From: Butyrivibrio sp. XPD2002
GTDB taxonomy: Bacteria; Bacillota; Clostridia; Lachnospirales; Lachnospiraceae
Reading direction: 5' to 3'
Assembly: GCF_000423945.1 (NCBI RefSeq)
Contig: NZ_KE384115.1
Span: forward strand, 1 to 64,000
DNA: 64,000 nt
In this document: piece by piece, positions 42,749 to 51,601 of the stretch
Layout: each line of letters starts with the position of its first letter
Numbering within the stretch: position 1 is the first letter of the stretch
Translations under genes and position numbers: made by a program
Notes under the pieces: model-generated
Told to the model about the DNA's origin: nothing
The model's input: the letters and a program-made list of their open reading frames with translations, nothing else
The model's database searches: none

Positions 42749-44221
42749 ATGATTTACAACCCATTTAAAAGTCTTAGATTCAGAATATTTTCAATCGTAT
42801 TTTTCACGGGGCTTATTTCATGCCTCGTGATTCATTCTGCGATTCTTGAAAGCTACGAAGACCGTGCTGTCAACGTGAGAGAGTCCGAGGTCTCGACACA
42901 GCTGAAGATTCTCGCAAATCACCTGATAAATTACAGCTATTTTTCAGATACCACCTCGGAGGTTATTAACGCCGAGCTGGATCTTTTGGCCAATCTTTAC
43001 GACGGACGAGTTATGGTTATCGATGATAACCTGACTATTCGTAAGGATACCTATGGCATTAGTGAGGGCAAGACCATTATTTCAGAGGAAGTTGTGGGCT
43101 GTCTTAAAAATGGTGCCACCGGTTCTACAGCTGTATATGACAGGAACAACAGATATATCGAGATGACAGCGCCCATCATAGAGACAAAGACCTATGAGAG
43201 CGGCGACGTGGCAGCTGAGACCAAGCAGGAGGATGTTGTTACCGGAGTTCTTCTTATCAGTGTTTCCACGGATTATATAACTACGACCATGGACATCCTC
43301 ACAAGAAGAGCTGTTACCATTGAGGTTATCGCTGTAATTCTTATTCTTGTTCTTGCTGTCTTTATGTCAGGAAGACTCCTTAAGCCCTTCGACAGGATTA
43401 CAACAGCCATCAATGATGTTAAGCTGGGCTTTACAAACGAGCCAATCGCAGGATCTGATTATTACGAGACAGAGCATATCATCAATGCATTTAACCAGCT
43501 TCTTGGCCGAATGAATGCACTTGATGCCTCAAGACAGGAATTCGTATCCAACGTGTCCCATGAGCTTAAGACACCTATTACATCCATGAAGGTTCTTGCT
43601 GATTCACTTATCATGCAGGAGGATGTTCCCAATGAGGTGTACAGAGACTTTATGGAGGATATCGCTGCTGAGGTTGACAGAGAGAACAAGATAATCAATG
43701 ACCTCTTAGAGCTCGTCAGAATGGATAAAAAGGCAACACCTTTAAATATCACTTCTGTTGATGTGGTTCAGATGATGGAAGTCATCATGAAGAGAATGAA
43801 ACCCATCGCGGACAAGCGTAACATAGAACTGACACTGGAAACCACAAGAGAAATTACAGCTGAGATAGATGAAGTCAAGCTTTCACTTGCACTTATGAAT
43901 CTTGTTGAAAACGCTGTGAAATACAATAAGGACGATGGATTCGTAAAGGTTAAGCTTGATGCGGATCATCAGTATTTCACCTGTGAAGTAAGTGACTCAG
44001 GAATCGGTATTCCTGAAGAGAGCATAGACAGAATCTATGAGAGGTTCTATAGAGTTGATAAATCCAGGTCCAGAGAGATTGGCGGAACAGGCCTTGGACT
44101 TGCGATAACACACAATGCAATACTTATGCACAGAGGAACTATAGAAGTTAAGAGTGAAGAGAATGTTGGAACCACCTTTACGGTTCGCATACCTCTTATT
44201 TACATGCAGTCTCTGGAATAA
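42749..44221 (+). CDS. Membrane sensor histidine kinase, WalK-like
   Basis: The 490-residue kinase has two transmembrane helices (about 11-30 and 188-208) enclosing an extracellular sensor of about 155 residues, then a HAMP domain. The H box is FVSNVSHELKTPITSMK, the N box NLVENAVKYN, G1 DSGIGIPEES, F FYRVDKS and G2 GGTGLGLAI. No PAS domain is present, unlike Bacillus WalK. It should phosphorylate the regulator encoded just upstream, and signals from the envelope are likely. GGAGCTGAG precedes the start. Confidence 0.93.
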   Translation: MIYNPFKSLRFRIFSIVFFTGLISCLVIHSAILESYEDRAVNVRESEVSTQLKILANHLINYSYFSDTTSEVINAELDLLANLYDGRVMVIDDNLTIRKDTYGISEGKTIISEEVVGCLKNGATGSTAVYDRNNRYIEMTAPIIETKTYESGDVAAETKQEDVVTGVLLISVSTDYITTTMDILTRRAVTIEVIAVILILVLAVFMSGRLLKPFDRITTAINDVKLGFTNEPIAGSDYYETEHIINAFNQLLGRMNALDASRQEFVSNVSHELKTPITSMKVLADSLIMQEDVPNEVYRDFMEDIAAEVDRENKIINDLLELVRMDKKATPLNITSVDVVQMMEVIMKRMKPIADKRNIELTLETTREITAEIDEVKLSLALMNLVENAVKYNKDDGFVKVKLDADHQYFTCEVSDSGIGIPEESIDRIYERFYRVDKSRSREIGGTGLGLAITHNAILMHRGTIEVKSEENVGTTFTVRIPLIYMQSLE

Positions 44222-44252
44222 CTTATTAACAGTTTCAGGAATAACACAGGAT

Positions 44253-45191
44253 ATGAACAATACTTTGAAAAAACTGATCAACTTAATATTGTGTCTGATG
44301 CTTATTCCCTGCTGTATGGTGGGCTGCTCAGGTGATAAAAGTGCCGACAACGAGAAGCTTGTTAAGGTTTATTATCTGAACTCCGCAGAGACAGGCCTGA
44401 TCTTCCAGGATTATGAGATCAAGGCAGATATGAGCGAGACAGATTCGGTTATATCCGAGCTTCTTGAACAGATGAAGACACAGCCGCCCAAGCTTGAGTA
44501 TGAAGCTCCTATTTACGGACCGGTTAATCTTCTTTCTTATTCACTTAATGGTGGTGTGCTCACCCTTGATTTTGCCAGCACTTATCTTGGTACAGAGAAG
44601 ACCACGGAGATTCTCGACAGAGCTGCTATGGTAAGAACACTTACCCAGATACCTGAGGTCGAGTACGTGACCTTTACAGTGGATAAAGCGCCACTTCTTG
44701 ATGATGATGGGAATATTATCGGTAATATGTCGGCCGATGATTTTGTATATAACGCAGGTAACGAGATCAATGCTTATGAAAAGGCAGAGCTTATCCTCTA
44801 TTTTGCTTCAGAGGACGGCCAGGAGCTCATTCCTGTGTACAGAAGCGTTGTCTACAACAGTAATATTCTCATGCAGAGACTGGTAGTTGAGCAGCTTCTT
44901 GCAGGTCCTAACACAGATCTTGCATGTGCATCATTGAACCCTCAGGCTAAGATCAATTCCGTATCAGTAAGAGACGGTGTTTGCTACGTCGATTTTGATG
45001 GTGGGATTCTTACCAGAATGGGTGACATAGATCCTAAAATAGCGCTGTATTCTCTTGTTAACACTATCTGTGAAACTGCTGATGTTAACAAGGTACAAAT
45101 ATCAGTCAACGGTTCTTCAGAGGGATATTTTATGGAGAAAATAGCTCTCAGTACAGTTTTTGAGAGGAACCTTGATGTAGTTAGACAGTAA
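44253..45191 (+). CDS. Lipoprotein with two GerMN domains
   Basis: The 312-residue protein starts MNNTLKKLINLILCLMLIPC and has the lipobox MVGC near residue 25. Two GerMN repeats follow: one from about 38 (VKVYYLNSAETGLIFQDYEI ... GVLTLDFASTYLG) and one from about 165 (AELILYFASEDGQELIPVYRSV ... GVCYVDFDGGIL). GerMN domains occur in GerM of spores and in LpqB, which modulates the MtrAB two-component system. Sitting right behind a WalRK-like pair, it may tune that kinase outside the membrane. A start 33 codons upstream at 44154 would overlap the kinase gene and lacks a signal peptide. Confidence 0.85.
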   Translation: MNNTLKKLINLILCLMLIPCCMVGCSGDKSADNEKLVKVYYLNSAETGLIFQDYEIKADMSETDSVISELLEQMKTQPPKLEYEAPIYGPVNLLSYSLNGGVLTLDFASTYLGTEKTTEILDRAAMVRTLTQIPEVEYVTFTVDKAPLLDDDGNIIGNMSADDFVYNAGNEINAYEKAELILYFASEDGQELIPVYRSVVYNSNILMQRLVVEQLLAGPNTDLACASLNPQAKINSVSVRDGVCYVDFDGGILTRMGDIDPKIALYSLVNTICETADVNKVQISVNGSSEGYFMEKIALSTVFERNLDVVRQ

Positions 45192-45225
45192 GTATTTTCA
45201 CAGTTATAACGACTGGGAAATAATA

Positions 45226-47436
45226 ATGAAAAGACCGTTATGTGTAGCTTCTGGACTTTTCGCAGCAGCTGTCTTCTTTCTTCTGCAATTTCTACCAGCA
45301 GAAGAGTTTTCTACTCCCACGGATCGGGAAAGCATTACAGTAAATGGAATTATTAGTGGTAAAGAGGAGAGGATAAGCCCTCTATCGGGAGATAAGCAGC
45401 TTATTCTTTATCTCAAAACGGCAAATGACAGGAAAATCCTTTTATACCTGGATGACATGCGGTACAGGCTGCCTATGGGCTGTTACCTTAAGGTCAGGGG
45501 AAAGGTACGGAATTTCCCGGAGAGCCGCAATCCCGGCGAGTTTGACAGCCGGAATTACTACCGAATTTTGAAAACTGAATATAGTCTTACAGATGTGGAA
45601 ATACTGGGAATCGGAGGCCGTGAGGATTATTTTTCCGAAGGCCTGTATCAGGCAAAGATATATTTTGAGCATGTCCTTGACGGGATACTGTCAGATGAGG
45701 ATGCAGGAGTTATGAAGGCTATCCTCCTTGGTGATAAGTCGGGACTTTCAGATGATATAAAGGAAGATTTCAAGAGGAATGGGATTATACATATAATGGC
45801 TGTTTCCGGCCTGCACATTTCGATCATCGGAATGACCTTGTATAAGCTCATGAGGAAGCTTGGCACGCGAATCATAGTAGCAGCTGCTGTTTCAACTGCT
45901 ATCATGTATTCCTATGGTGTGATGTGCGGGATGAGCACATCGGCATTTAGAGCAATTGTCATGTTTGCTGTAAACCTCGGCGCAGATATTATTGGCCGGA
46001 GCTATGATATGCTATCTGCACTTTCATTATCGGGAGTGCTGATCCTTGTTTCTGAGCCGCTTTATATTAAACATAGCGGTTTTCTGATGTCCTTTGGGGC
46101 AGTCCTTGCAATTGGCTACGTTCTCCCTGTTATGCCTGTGGTAGTAAGAGAAGGAAGGCTTAAGCTTATCTCGGTAAGCCTGTCCATAATGCTTGTTACA
46201 TTACCTGTGAGCATGAGCTTTTACTACACATATCCTGTATATTCCATAGTGCTTAATATCTTTATTTTGCCGCTGATGTCCGTGCTTATGCTCCTTGGAA
46301 TTATGAGCATAGCGCTGGGATCGCTGTTTTTATCTGCGGGCGCAGTTACAGGCCTGGGATGCCATTTTATTATCAGGTGGTTTCTTATCTGCTGTAATGT
46401 GGGAAAAGCGCTTCCGTCAAATACCTGGTATGCAGGCCATGCTGACGTATGGCAGGTTGTTATATACCTGATGCTTCTTGGCCTTTTTGTATTTCTCGGA
46501 GGAAGAACAGTAAGAATCAGGCTTTGCACAGGGAAGGATAAAGAGCACAGGAAAAGAGTTCTTGATTATATCAGATACTTTCTGCTTTTGACTGGGCTTA
46601 TCGTACTCTGCATAAGAATAAGACCGGAGCTTAGGATAACCGCCCTTGATGTAGGGCAGGGGGATGGAATAGTCATTGAGACCAGATCCGCTAACTACCT
46701 TATAGATGGCGGAAGCACCTCTAAAAAGAACATCGCCAAATATCAGCTCATACCATTTTTATCCTACAGAGGTATAGGAAAACTGGATGCGGTGATTGTA
46801 ACTCACGAGGATGAGGACCATATAAGCGGAATAATAGAGCTTATGGATGAGATGGAAAGTGCAGGCAGTATAAGGATAAGGAATCTGATTCTTCCTGCGG
46901 TAAGCGCAGATTCCAAAGGGGACAATTACAGAATTCTGGAAAGAAAAGCCGCTGAGCAGGGAATACCGGTTTCGCACATAAGCAGGGGAGACAGGATTAG
47001 GAATGATGCCATAGATATCACATGCATTGGGCCTGTTAAGAATATGTACACCGATGAACCCAATGCCTATTCCACAGTACTTTATATAAAAAAGGGCAGC
47101 TTTAAGGGGCTTTTTACCGGGGATGTGGATGGTAAAGGACAGGAGCTTCTAAGAGACTATGTGAAGGAAAACAGAGAAGAATTCAAGGACATAACGCTTT
47201 TGAAGGTTGCCCACCATGGGAGCAGGTACACAACCGACGAAGAATTTTTAAATATCATAAATCCAAGGATTTCGATAATAAGCTGTGGAATCAATAATAA
47301 ATACAATCATCCACACAAGGAATTGCTGGAAAGGCTTGAAAATACTGGCTCTTTGGTATATGTAACCGCTGAAAAAGGCGCTATTATGTCATTTTTTGAA
47401 CAGGAAAAAGTAAAAGTAAAAACATGCCTAGATTAG
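45226..47436 (+). CDS. comEC: ComEC/Rec2 DNA uptake channel
   Basis: ComEC carries single-stranded DNA across the membrane during transformation. The 736-residue protein has an N-terminal OB-like domain. The competence region follows, with about ten helices (LLGDKSGLSDDIKEDFKRNGIIHIMAVSGLHISIIG; then MCGMSTSAFRAIVM). A C-terminal metallo-beta-lactamase-like domain covers about 465-736 (LDVGQGDGIVIET, YLIDGG, VTHEDEDHISG and LLKVAHHGSRYTT). The length is normal and no disruption is seen, so with comEA this suggests uptake capacity. Confidence 0.95.
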   Translation: MKRPLCVASGLFAAAVFFLLQFLPAEEFSTPTDRESITVNGIISGKEERISPLSGDKQLILYLKTANDRKILLYLDDMRYRLPMGCYLKVRGKVRNFPESRNPGEFDSRNYYRILKTEYSLTDVEILGIGGREDYFSEGLYQAKIYFEHVLDGILSDEDAGVMKAILLGDKSGLSDDIKEDFKRNGIIHIMAVSGLHISIIGMTLYKLMRKLGTRIIVAAAVSTAIMYSYGVMCGMSTSAFRAIVMFAVNLGADIIGRSYDMLSALSLSGVLILVSEPLYIKHSGFLMSFGAVLAIGYVLPVMPVVVREGRLKLISVSLSIMLVTLPVSMSFYYTYPVYSIVLNIFILPLMSVLMLLGIMSIALGSLFLSAGAVTGLGCHFIIRWFLICCNVGKALPSNTWYAGHADVWQVVIYLMLLGLFVFLGGRTVRIRLCTGKDKEHRKRVLDYIRYFLLLTGLIVLCIRIRPELRITALDVGQGDGIVIETRSANYLIDGGSTSKKNIAKYQLIPFLSYRGIGKLDAVIVTHEDEDHISGIIELMDEMESAGSIRIRNLILPAVSADSKGDNYRILERKAAEQGIPVSHISRGDRIRNDAIDITCIGPVKNMYTDEPNAYSTVLYIKKGSFKGLFTGDVDGKGQELLRDYVKENREEFKDITLLKVAHHGSRYTTDEEFLNIINPRISIISCGINNKYNHPHKELLERLENTGSLVYVTAEKGAIMSFFEQEKVKVKTCLD

Positions 47437-47583
47437 TGAGATATGCATAATGGTTTGGGGAGTGTTTGAGGAAATGAGGCTTTGTCAAGTACGAGTTTTG
47501 AACAGAACCGTGCATATCCCGTAAACACAGGGTTTCAGACGTACTATATAATGAGACATGTGATGGAAAGACAGAGGTGAGGG

Positions 47584-47874
47584 ATGAAAAAAATTTTTGC
47601 AGGCGCGATTCTTGTATTCGTGATTCTGCTAGAAGCATTTTGTTCTACCGAAACGGTATATGCTTCAACGGCTGAAAATCAATCAGCTTCTTATGAGTTG
47701 GCAGGGGAATCGGAAACGACAACTGAAAATGAGACAGAGGTTGAAGAGGATGCTGAGGTTCTCGGAGCGAAGAGAGACCAGACTGATCGATTCATCATCG
47801 GTATAGAGATAGCTATCTCACTAACATTTTTAGTAGGCCTTATAGCTGCTAGTCATGGGGCTGAAGTTAAATGA
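47584..47874 (+). CDS. Small exported membrane-anchored peptide
   Basis: The 96-residue product has a signal-like N-terminus (MKKIFAGAILVFVILLEAFC, likely cut after YAS). A 40-residue Thr/Glu-rich stretch follows, and a C-terminal hydrophobic helix (FIIGIEIAISLTFLVGLIAA) ends before GAEVK. The charge pattern is acidic. No homologous family is recognised. GAGGTGAGGG precedes the ATG. Its transcript ends at the strong hairpin at 47902. The stretch 47437-47583 before it shows nothing else. Confidence 0.65.
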   Translation: MKKIFAGAILVFVILLEAFCSTETVYASTAENQSASYELAGESETTTENETEVEEDAEVLGAKRDQTDRFIIGIEIAISLTFLVGLIAASHGAEVK

Positions 47875-47901
47875 GCTAGGTATGAAAATCTATATATATT
47901 A

Positions 47902-47937
47902 AAAGACGCGGACAGGGGAGTCCGCGTCTTTGCTTTT
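47902..47937. terminator. Bidirectional terminator
   Basis: AAAGACGCGGAC at 47902-47913 pairs perfectly with GTCCGCGTCTTT at 47920-47931, with A's before and T's after. It serves the genes on both sides. Confidence 0.93.
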
Positions 47938-48350
47938 TATATGATCTCTATTGATTTATAACCTTTGTTAACAAGAATGTTCTCAACTGCGTAAATATCG
48001 TCAGTGTGCATTACCATAATGGGAAGTCCGGATTCACGGTTGAAGGACAGATAAATATAATTGACGTTTATGTTGCTCTCATATAATGACTTAAGGATAT
48101 TATCAAGAGCACCAACTGCATCGGGACACTCAATACCAAGAACATGAGTGGTCTTGCAGATATAACCCTCTGCACCAAGTACAGCTATACATTTTTCAGG
48201 ATCTGAAACAACCATTCTGATTATTCCGTATTCTGCAGAATCATTAGTTACTGATCCGAGAATGTTGATATCATTTTTTCTAAGAATGCCGGTGATATTC
48301 TGAAAACATCCTTTTTTGTTTTCAGCGTAGATAGAAACCTGTTTTAACAT
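47937..48350 (-). CDS. Tandem ACT-domain protein
   Basis: The 137-residue protein consists of two ACT domains: LKQVSIYAENKKGCFQNITGILRKNDINILGSV and THVLGIECPDAVGALDNILKSLYESNINVNYIY. ACT domains bind amino acids and control enzymes. Free-standing pairs like this are annotated as amino acid-binding proteins in clostridia and may control branched-chain or other pathways. There is no catalytic domain. Its gene is single and faces the comEC cluster. Confidence 0.85.
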   Translation of the reverse strand: MLKQVSIYAENKKGCFQNITGILRKNDINILGSVTNDSAEYGIIRMVVSDPEKCIAVLGAEGYICKTTHVLGIECPDAVGALDNILKSLYESNINVNYIYLSFNRESGLPIMVMHTDDIYAVENILVNKGYKSIEII

Positions 48351-48431
48351 AATTTATCCTCCCACAAAACTTTGTATAAAACGATTAGCATGCGAGCATG
48401 CACACATTTATGACTTTTAACGTCTATATCA

Positions 48432-48440
48432 TGTTATAAT
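48432..48440 (+). promoter_or_regulatory. Extended -10 promoter of holA
   Basis: TG, one base, TATAAT, 37 bases before holA. The -35 region is poor. A GCATG/CATGC hairpin at 48388-48401 lies in the shared divergent spacer. Confidence 0.55.
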
Positions 48441-48476
48441 ATACAACATATTGTAATAACGGGGCAAGGGAAGAAT

Positions 48477-49493
48477 ATGGCAGCTAGTAAAACATCAGAC
48501 TACAAAGTAAAGGCTGAAAAGATAAAACAGGATATCCAGACAGGGACCTTTAGACCGGCATATCTTGTATATGGGGACGAGGCGTATCTGAGAAAACAGA
48601 ACAGGGATAAGCTTAAGGTCGCCCTTCTTGGAAGCGGAGATGCCATGAATATGCAGCATTATGAAGGTGCGGGCATCAATCCATTAGAGGTTATCGATAT
48701 GGCAGAGACCTTGCCGTTCTTTGCCGAGCGCCGAGTGATAGTTATTGAGGACAGCGGCTTTTTTAAAAACGGATGCCCTGAACTTGCTGACTATCTTAAG
48801 CATCAGTCAGAGACCACGGTTTTCCTGTTTGTGGAATCCGCTGTTGATAAGCGCAAGGATATGTACAAGGCTGTTACGAAGACAGGACTTGATATAAACT
48901 GCGAGACCCCTGATGAGCAGCAGCTCTACAAGTGGGTTGCCATGAAAATGAAAAGCGAAGGCTTTGCAATATCCGCAAGAACAATTTCCTACTTCATAAG
49001 CCGTGTCGGAACCGACATGTCCAACATGGTCCATGAGATGGAGAAGCTCGTGAGCTACTGTCTTGGAAGGACAGAGATCACTGAGAAGGACGTGGATGCT
49101 GTCTGCGCTAACTGGCTTACCAGCAGGATCTTCGAGATGACGGATGCCATCGTAATGAAAAATCAGGCAAAGGCCATGAATATATATTATGAGCTTCTTG
49201 CTTTAAAGACTGCGCCTGAGCAGATTCTCGCTCTTATCATGAGACAGTTTAATCAGCTTTTGTCAGCCAAGGAGATGACTGATCTTGGCGTTGGTAAAGG
49301 TGTAGCAGCATCGAAGCTCGGTGTTCCGCCTTTTGTTGCGGATAAGATTATGGGATGGACCAGGAGCTATTCCATGAAGGATTTAAAGGACTCGCTTAAC
49401 ATGTGTCTTGAAAGTGATGAGGCGGTTAAGACAGGACGCCTCGACAGGATCATAAGTGTCGAGATGATTATAGTAAAAGCCTCGTCAAGATAG
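48477..49493 (+). CDS. holA: DNA polymerase III delta subunit
   Basis: HolA is the wrench of the clamp loader that opens the sliding clamp. The 338-residue protein starts the domain with YLVYGDEAYLRKQNRDKL and has NPLEVIDMAETLPFFAERRVIVIEDSGFF. The central DMSNMVHEMEKLVSYCLGR, and MTDAIVMKNQAKAMNIYYELLALKTAPEQILALIMRQF near the end, are typical. The length is normal. AAGGGAAGAAT precedes the start. Confidence 0.93.
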   Translation: MAASKTSDYKVKAEKIKQDIQTGTFRPAYLVYGDEAYLRKQNRDKLKVALLGSGDAMNMQHYEGAGINPLEVIDMAETLPFFAERRVIVIEDSGFFKNGCPELADYLKHQSETTVFLFVESAVDKRKDMYKAVTKTGLDINCETPDEQQLYKWVAMKMKSEGFAISARTISYFISRVGTDMSNMVHEMEKLVSYCLGRTEITEKDVDAVCANWLTSRIFEMTDAIVMKNQAKAMNIYYELLALKTAPEQILALIMRQFNQLLSAKEMTDLGVGKGVAASKLGVPPFVADKIMGWTRSYSMKDLKDSLNMCLESDEAVKTGRLDRIISVEMIIVKASSR

Positions 49494-49522
49494 TAATACC
49501 ATGCGCCAAGCAGGGCTTTTTA

Positions 49523-49531
49523 TGGTATAAT
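49523..49531 (+). promoter_or_regulatory. Extended -10 promoter
   Basis: TG, one base, TATAAT, in the gap between holA and the DUF1653 gene. The -35 box is not evident. Confidence 0.5.
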
Positions 49532-49572
49532 CGAGAAGCGACATTCTATCTTGTATTTAGGAGGATTTTGTT

Positions 49573-50298
49573 TTGAACAGACCAAAACCGCAGGAATTAT
49601 ACAGACATTTTAAAGGCGGAAAGTATCAGATCATCACTATCGCAAGGGATGCTGATACAGGTGAAGAGCAGGTGGTATATCAGGCTCTTTACGGCGACTA
49701 TACTATATATTGCAGATCTCTTAAGGAATTCACATCTGAGGTTGACAGGGAGAGATATCCGGGCCCTGATCAGAGAATGAGATTTGAGCTGTTTACTCCC
49801 GATGAGACTGAGGCAGCAGGGGAAGCCAAGGTACACTCCGAGGCTGATAAAAAGCCTGCATTTACAGATGCAGAGAAAAAGCCGGCACCTTCCGAGACAG
49901 AGAGAAAGTCTTCTCTTTCTGAGACCTTCAAGAAGTCTCCACTGTTCGAAACAGAAAAGAAGGTTACACCGGAGACAGATAAAAAGCCTGAGACCTCTGA
50001 GGATGAGGAAAAGGCTGAGATTAACGAGAATTACATGAATCGTACCATTGAGGAAGAGGCAGAGAGCTTTGGCATGAATCCTCTTGTTGTAAAGTTCCTT
50101 GACGCCAGCAATTCAGGAGAGAGAATTGAAGTCCTCAGTCAGATCAGACCTGTTGTTACAAATGACATGATCGACATTATGGCAATGGCCATGGATACAG
50201 AGATTCCCGGAGATGACCCGGATTTAAGATGCAGTGAATTAAAGGAATTCCTGCTGACAAAGCAGAAGTTTGAAGTTACCAGACTTCGTGGACTGTAA
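49573..50298 (+). CDS. DUF1653 protein with acidic repeats
   Basis: The 241-residue protein begins with the DUF1653 domain (YRHFKGGKYQIITIARDADTGEEQVVYQALYGDYTIYCRSLKEF), a small beta-barrel of unknown role. A Lys/Glu/Pro-rich middle with repeated (A/P/S)-x-(T/S)-E-x-x-K-K units (about 88-150) follows. The C-terminal 80 residues are helical and unrecognised. The start is TTG at 49573, nine bases after GGAGG. Its gene lies between holA and a glycosyltransferase gene. Confidence 0.82.
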   Translation: MNRPKPQELYRHFKGGKYQIITIARDADTGEEQVVYQALYGDYTIYCRSLKEFTSEVDRERYPGPDQRMRFELFTPDETEAAGEAKVHSEADKKPAFTDAEKKPAPSETERKSSLSETFKKSPLFETEKKVTPETDKKPETSEDEEKAEINENYMNRTIEEEAESFGMNPLVVKFLDASNSGERIEVLSQIRPVVTNDMIDIMAMAMDTEIPGDDPDLRCSELKEFLLTKQKFEVTRLRGL

Positions 50299-50327
50299 TA
50301 TGAATTTTTAAGGAGAAATGGAAAAAG

Positions 50328-51353
50328 ATGAAGTTACTTAGCATAACAGTACCCTGTTATAATTCGCAGGATTATATGAGAAAATGTATAGATTCACTTC
50401 TTGTTGGTGGAGAGGACGTTGAGATCCTTATAGTTGATGATGGTTCAAAGGACAACACAGCAGCAATCGCTGATGAGTATGCCGAGAAATATCCCACCAT
50501 CTGCAAAGCTATTCATAAAAAGAACGGTGGACACGGTTCAGCGGTTAATACAGGTCTTGAGAACGCTACAGGTCTGTACTTCAAGGTTGTCGACAGTGAC
50601 GACTGGGTAAAGGAGATCGCTTACAGAAAAATACTTACAACTCTTGAGGACTTTGTTGCAGGAAGTGAGAGACTTGACCTTCTTATCAGCAACTTTGTAT
50701 ATAACAAGGAAGGTGAGCAGCGTCATAAGGTAATGCGCTACAACAGAATGTTCCCCATCGAGGAGCTCTTCACCTGGAATGATGTAAAGAAGATCACCAT
50801 TGGTCATTATCTTCTTATGCACTCAGTAATTTTCAGAACCAAGCTCCTTCGTGACTGCGGTCTTAAGCTTCCGGAGCACACCTTCTATGTGGACAATATT
50901 TACGTATTTAATCCGCTGCCCTTCGTTAAGACCATGTACTACCTGGATGTAAACTTCTATTACTACTACATCGGAAGAGCAGATCAGTCTGTAAACCAGG
51001 AGATCATGATCTCAAGACTTGATCAGCAGGTACGTGTGAATAAGCTTATGGTTGATTATTACGTTGAGAACATCGGAATGATCAGATCCAATAAAAAGCG
51101 TTACCGCTACATGTTCAATTACCTGGAAATCATTACAGCGATTTCAACAATCCTTATGCTCGCATCAGGAACCAAGGAAAATCTTGAGAAGCGTAAGGAA
51201 CTTATGAAATATATTAAGAACAGAAGCTTTTTGTTGTACGCTAAGCTTCGCTACAGAATCGAGGGGGTATTCGTATACCTTCCCGGAAAGGGCGGAAGAA
51301 AGATCACACTTACCGGATATAAGATTGCACAGAAGCTTTACAACTTTAATTAA
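50328..51353 (+). CDS. GT2 family glycosyltransferase
   Basis: The 341-residue enzyme has a GT-A fold. It opens LLSITVPCYNSQDYMRKCIDSLL with the nucleotide-sugar motif VEILIVDDGSKDNTAAIADEY, and the metal-binding Asp-x-Asp is in KVVDSDDWV. It has no transmembrane helix except for weak hydrophobic segments near the end. Family 2 enzymes build surface polysaccharides or glycosylate proteins. No other polysaccharide genes are close, so the acceptor is unknown. AAGGAGAAATGG precedes the start. Confidence 0.92.
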   Translation: MKLLSITVPCYNSQDYMRKCIDSLLVGGEDVEILIVDDGSKDNTAAIADEYAEKYPTICKAIHKKNGGHGSAVNTGLENATGLYFKVVDSDDWVKEIAYRKILTTLEDFVAGSERLDLLISNFVYNKEGEQRHKVMRYNRMFPIEELFTWNDVKKITIGHYLLMHSVIFRTKLLRDCGLKLPEHTFYVDNIYVFNPLPFVKTMYYLDVNFYYYYIGRADQSVNQEIMISRLDQQVRVNKLMVDYYVENIGMIRSNKKRYRYMFNYLEIITAISTILMLASGTKENLEKRKELMKYIKNRSFLLYAKLRYRIEGVFVYLPGKGGRKITLTGYKIAQKLYNFN

Positions 51354-51375
51354 CCTATTGCAGGGCAAAAACATC

Positions 51376-51420
51376 AAAAAACCTCATGGCTGTGCTTGCA
51401 CAAAGCCATGAGGTTTTTTT
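51376..51420. terminator. Strong terminator after the glycosyltransferase gene
   Basis: AAAAAACCTCATGGCT at 51376-51391 pairs perfectly with AGCCATGAGGTTTTTT at 51404-51419. T's and A's on either side allow use in both directions. Confidence 0.93.
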
Positions 51421-51587
51421 TAATATCATAGGAAATTGCTTTCCTATGATATTAAAACGCTCCGCGTGGATGCGCACTCGCGCGAATGGAATATGTTGCA
51501 TTCTGCAACCGCGCTCGGCGCGAGAATTTCGCAAGCGAAATTCTTTCTTATGGGGCGGTAGCCCCAAAACGAGGAATCTTTGATTCC
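51421..51587. repeat. Cluster of six hairpins between convergent genes
   Basis: In order: a 15-pair stem at 51421-51454 (TAATATCATAGGAAA with its complement), GTTGCA/TGCAAC at 51495-51509, CGCGC/GCGCG at 51510-51522 and GAATTTCGC/GCGAAATTC at 51524-51543. TGGGGC/GCCCCA at 51551-51566 and GGAATC/GATTCC at 51573-51587 complete the set. It lies between the glycosyltransferase terminator and the S41 peptidase gene. The GC-rich part differs from nearby coding sequence and resembles the block at 164-230. It may be a composite REP-type element. Confidence 0.8.
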
Positions 51588-51601
51588 GAGTCTGCAACAG
51601 G

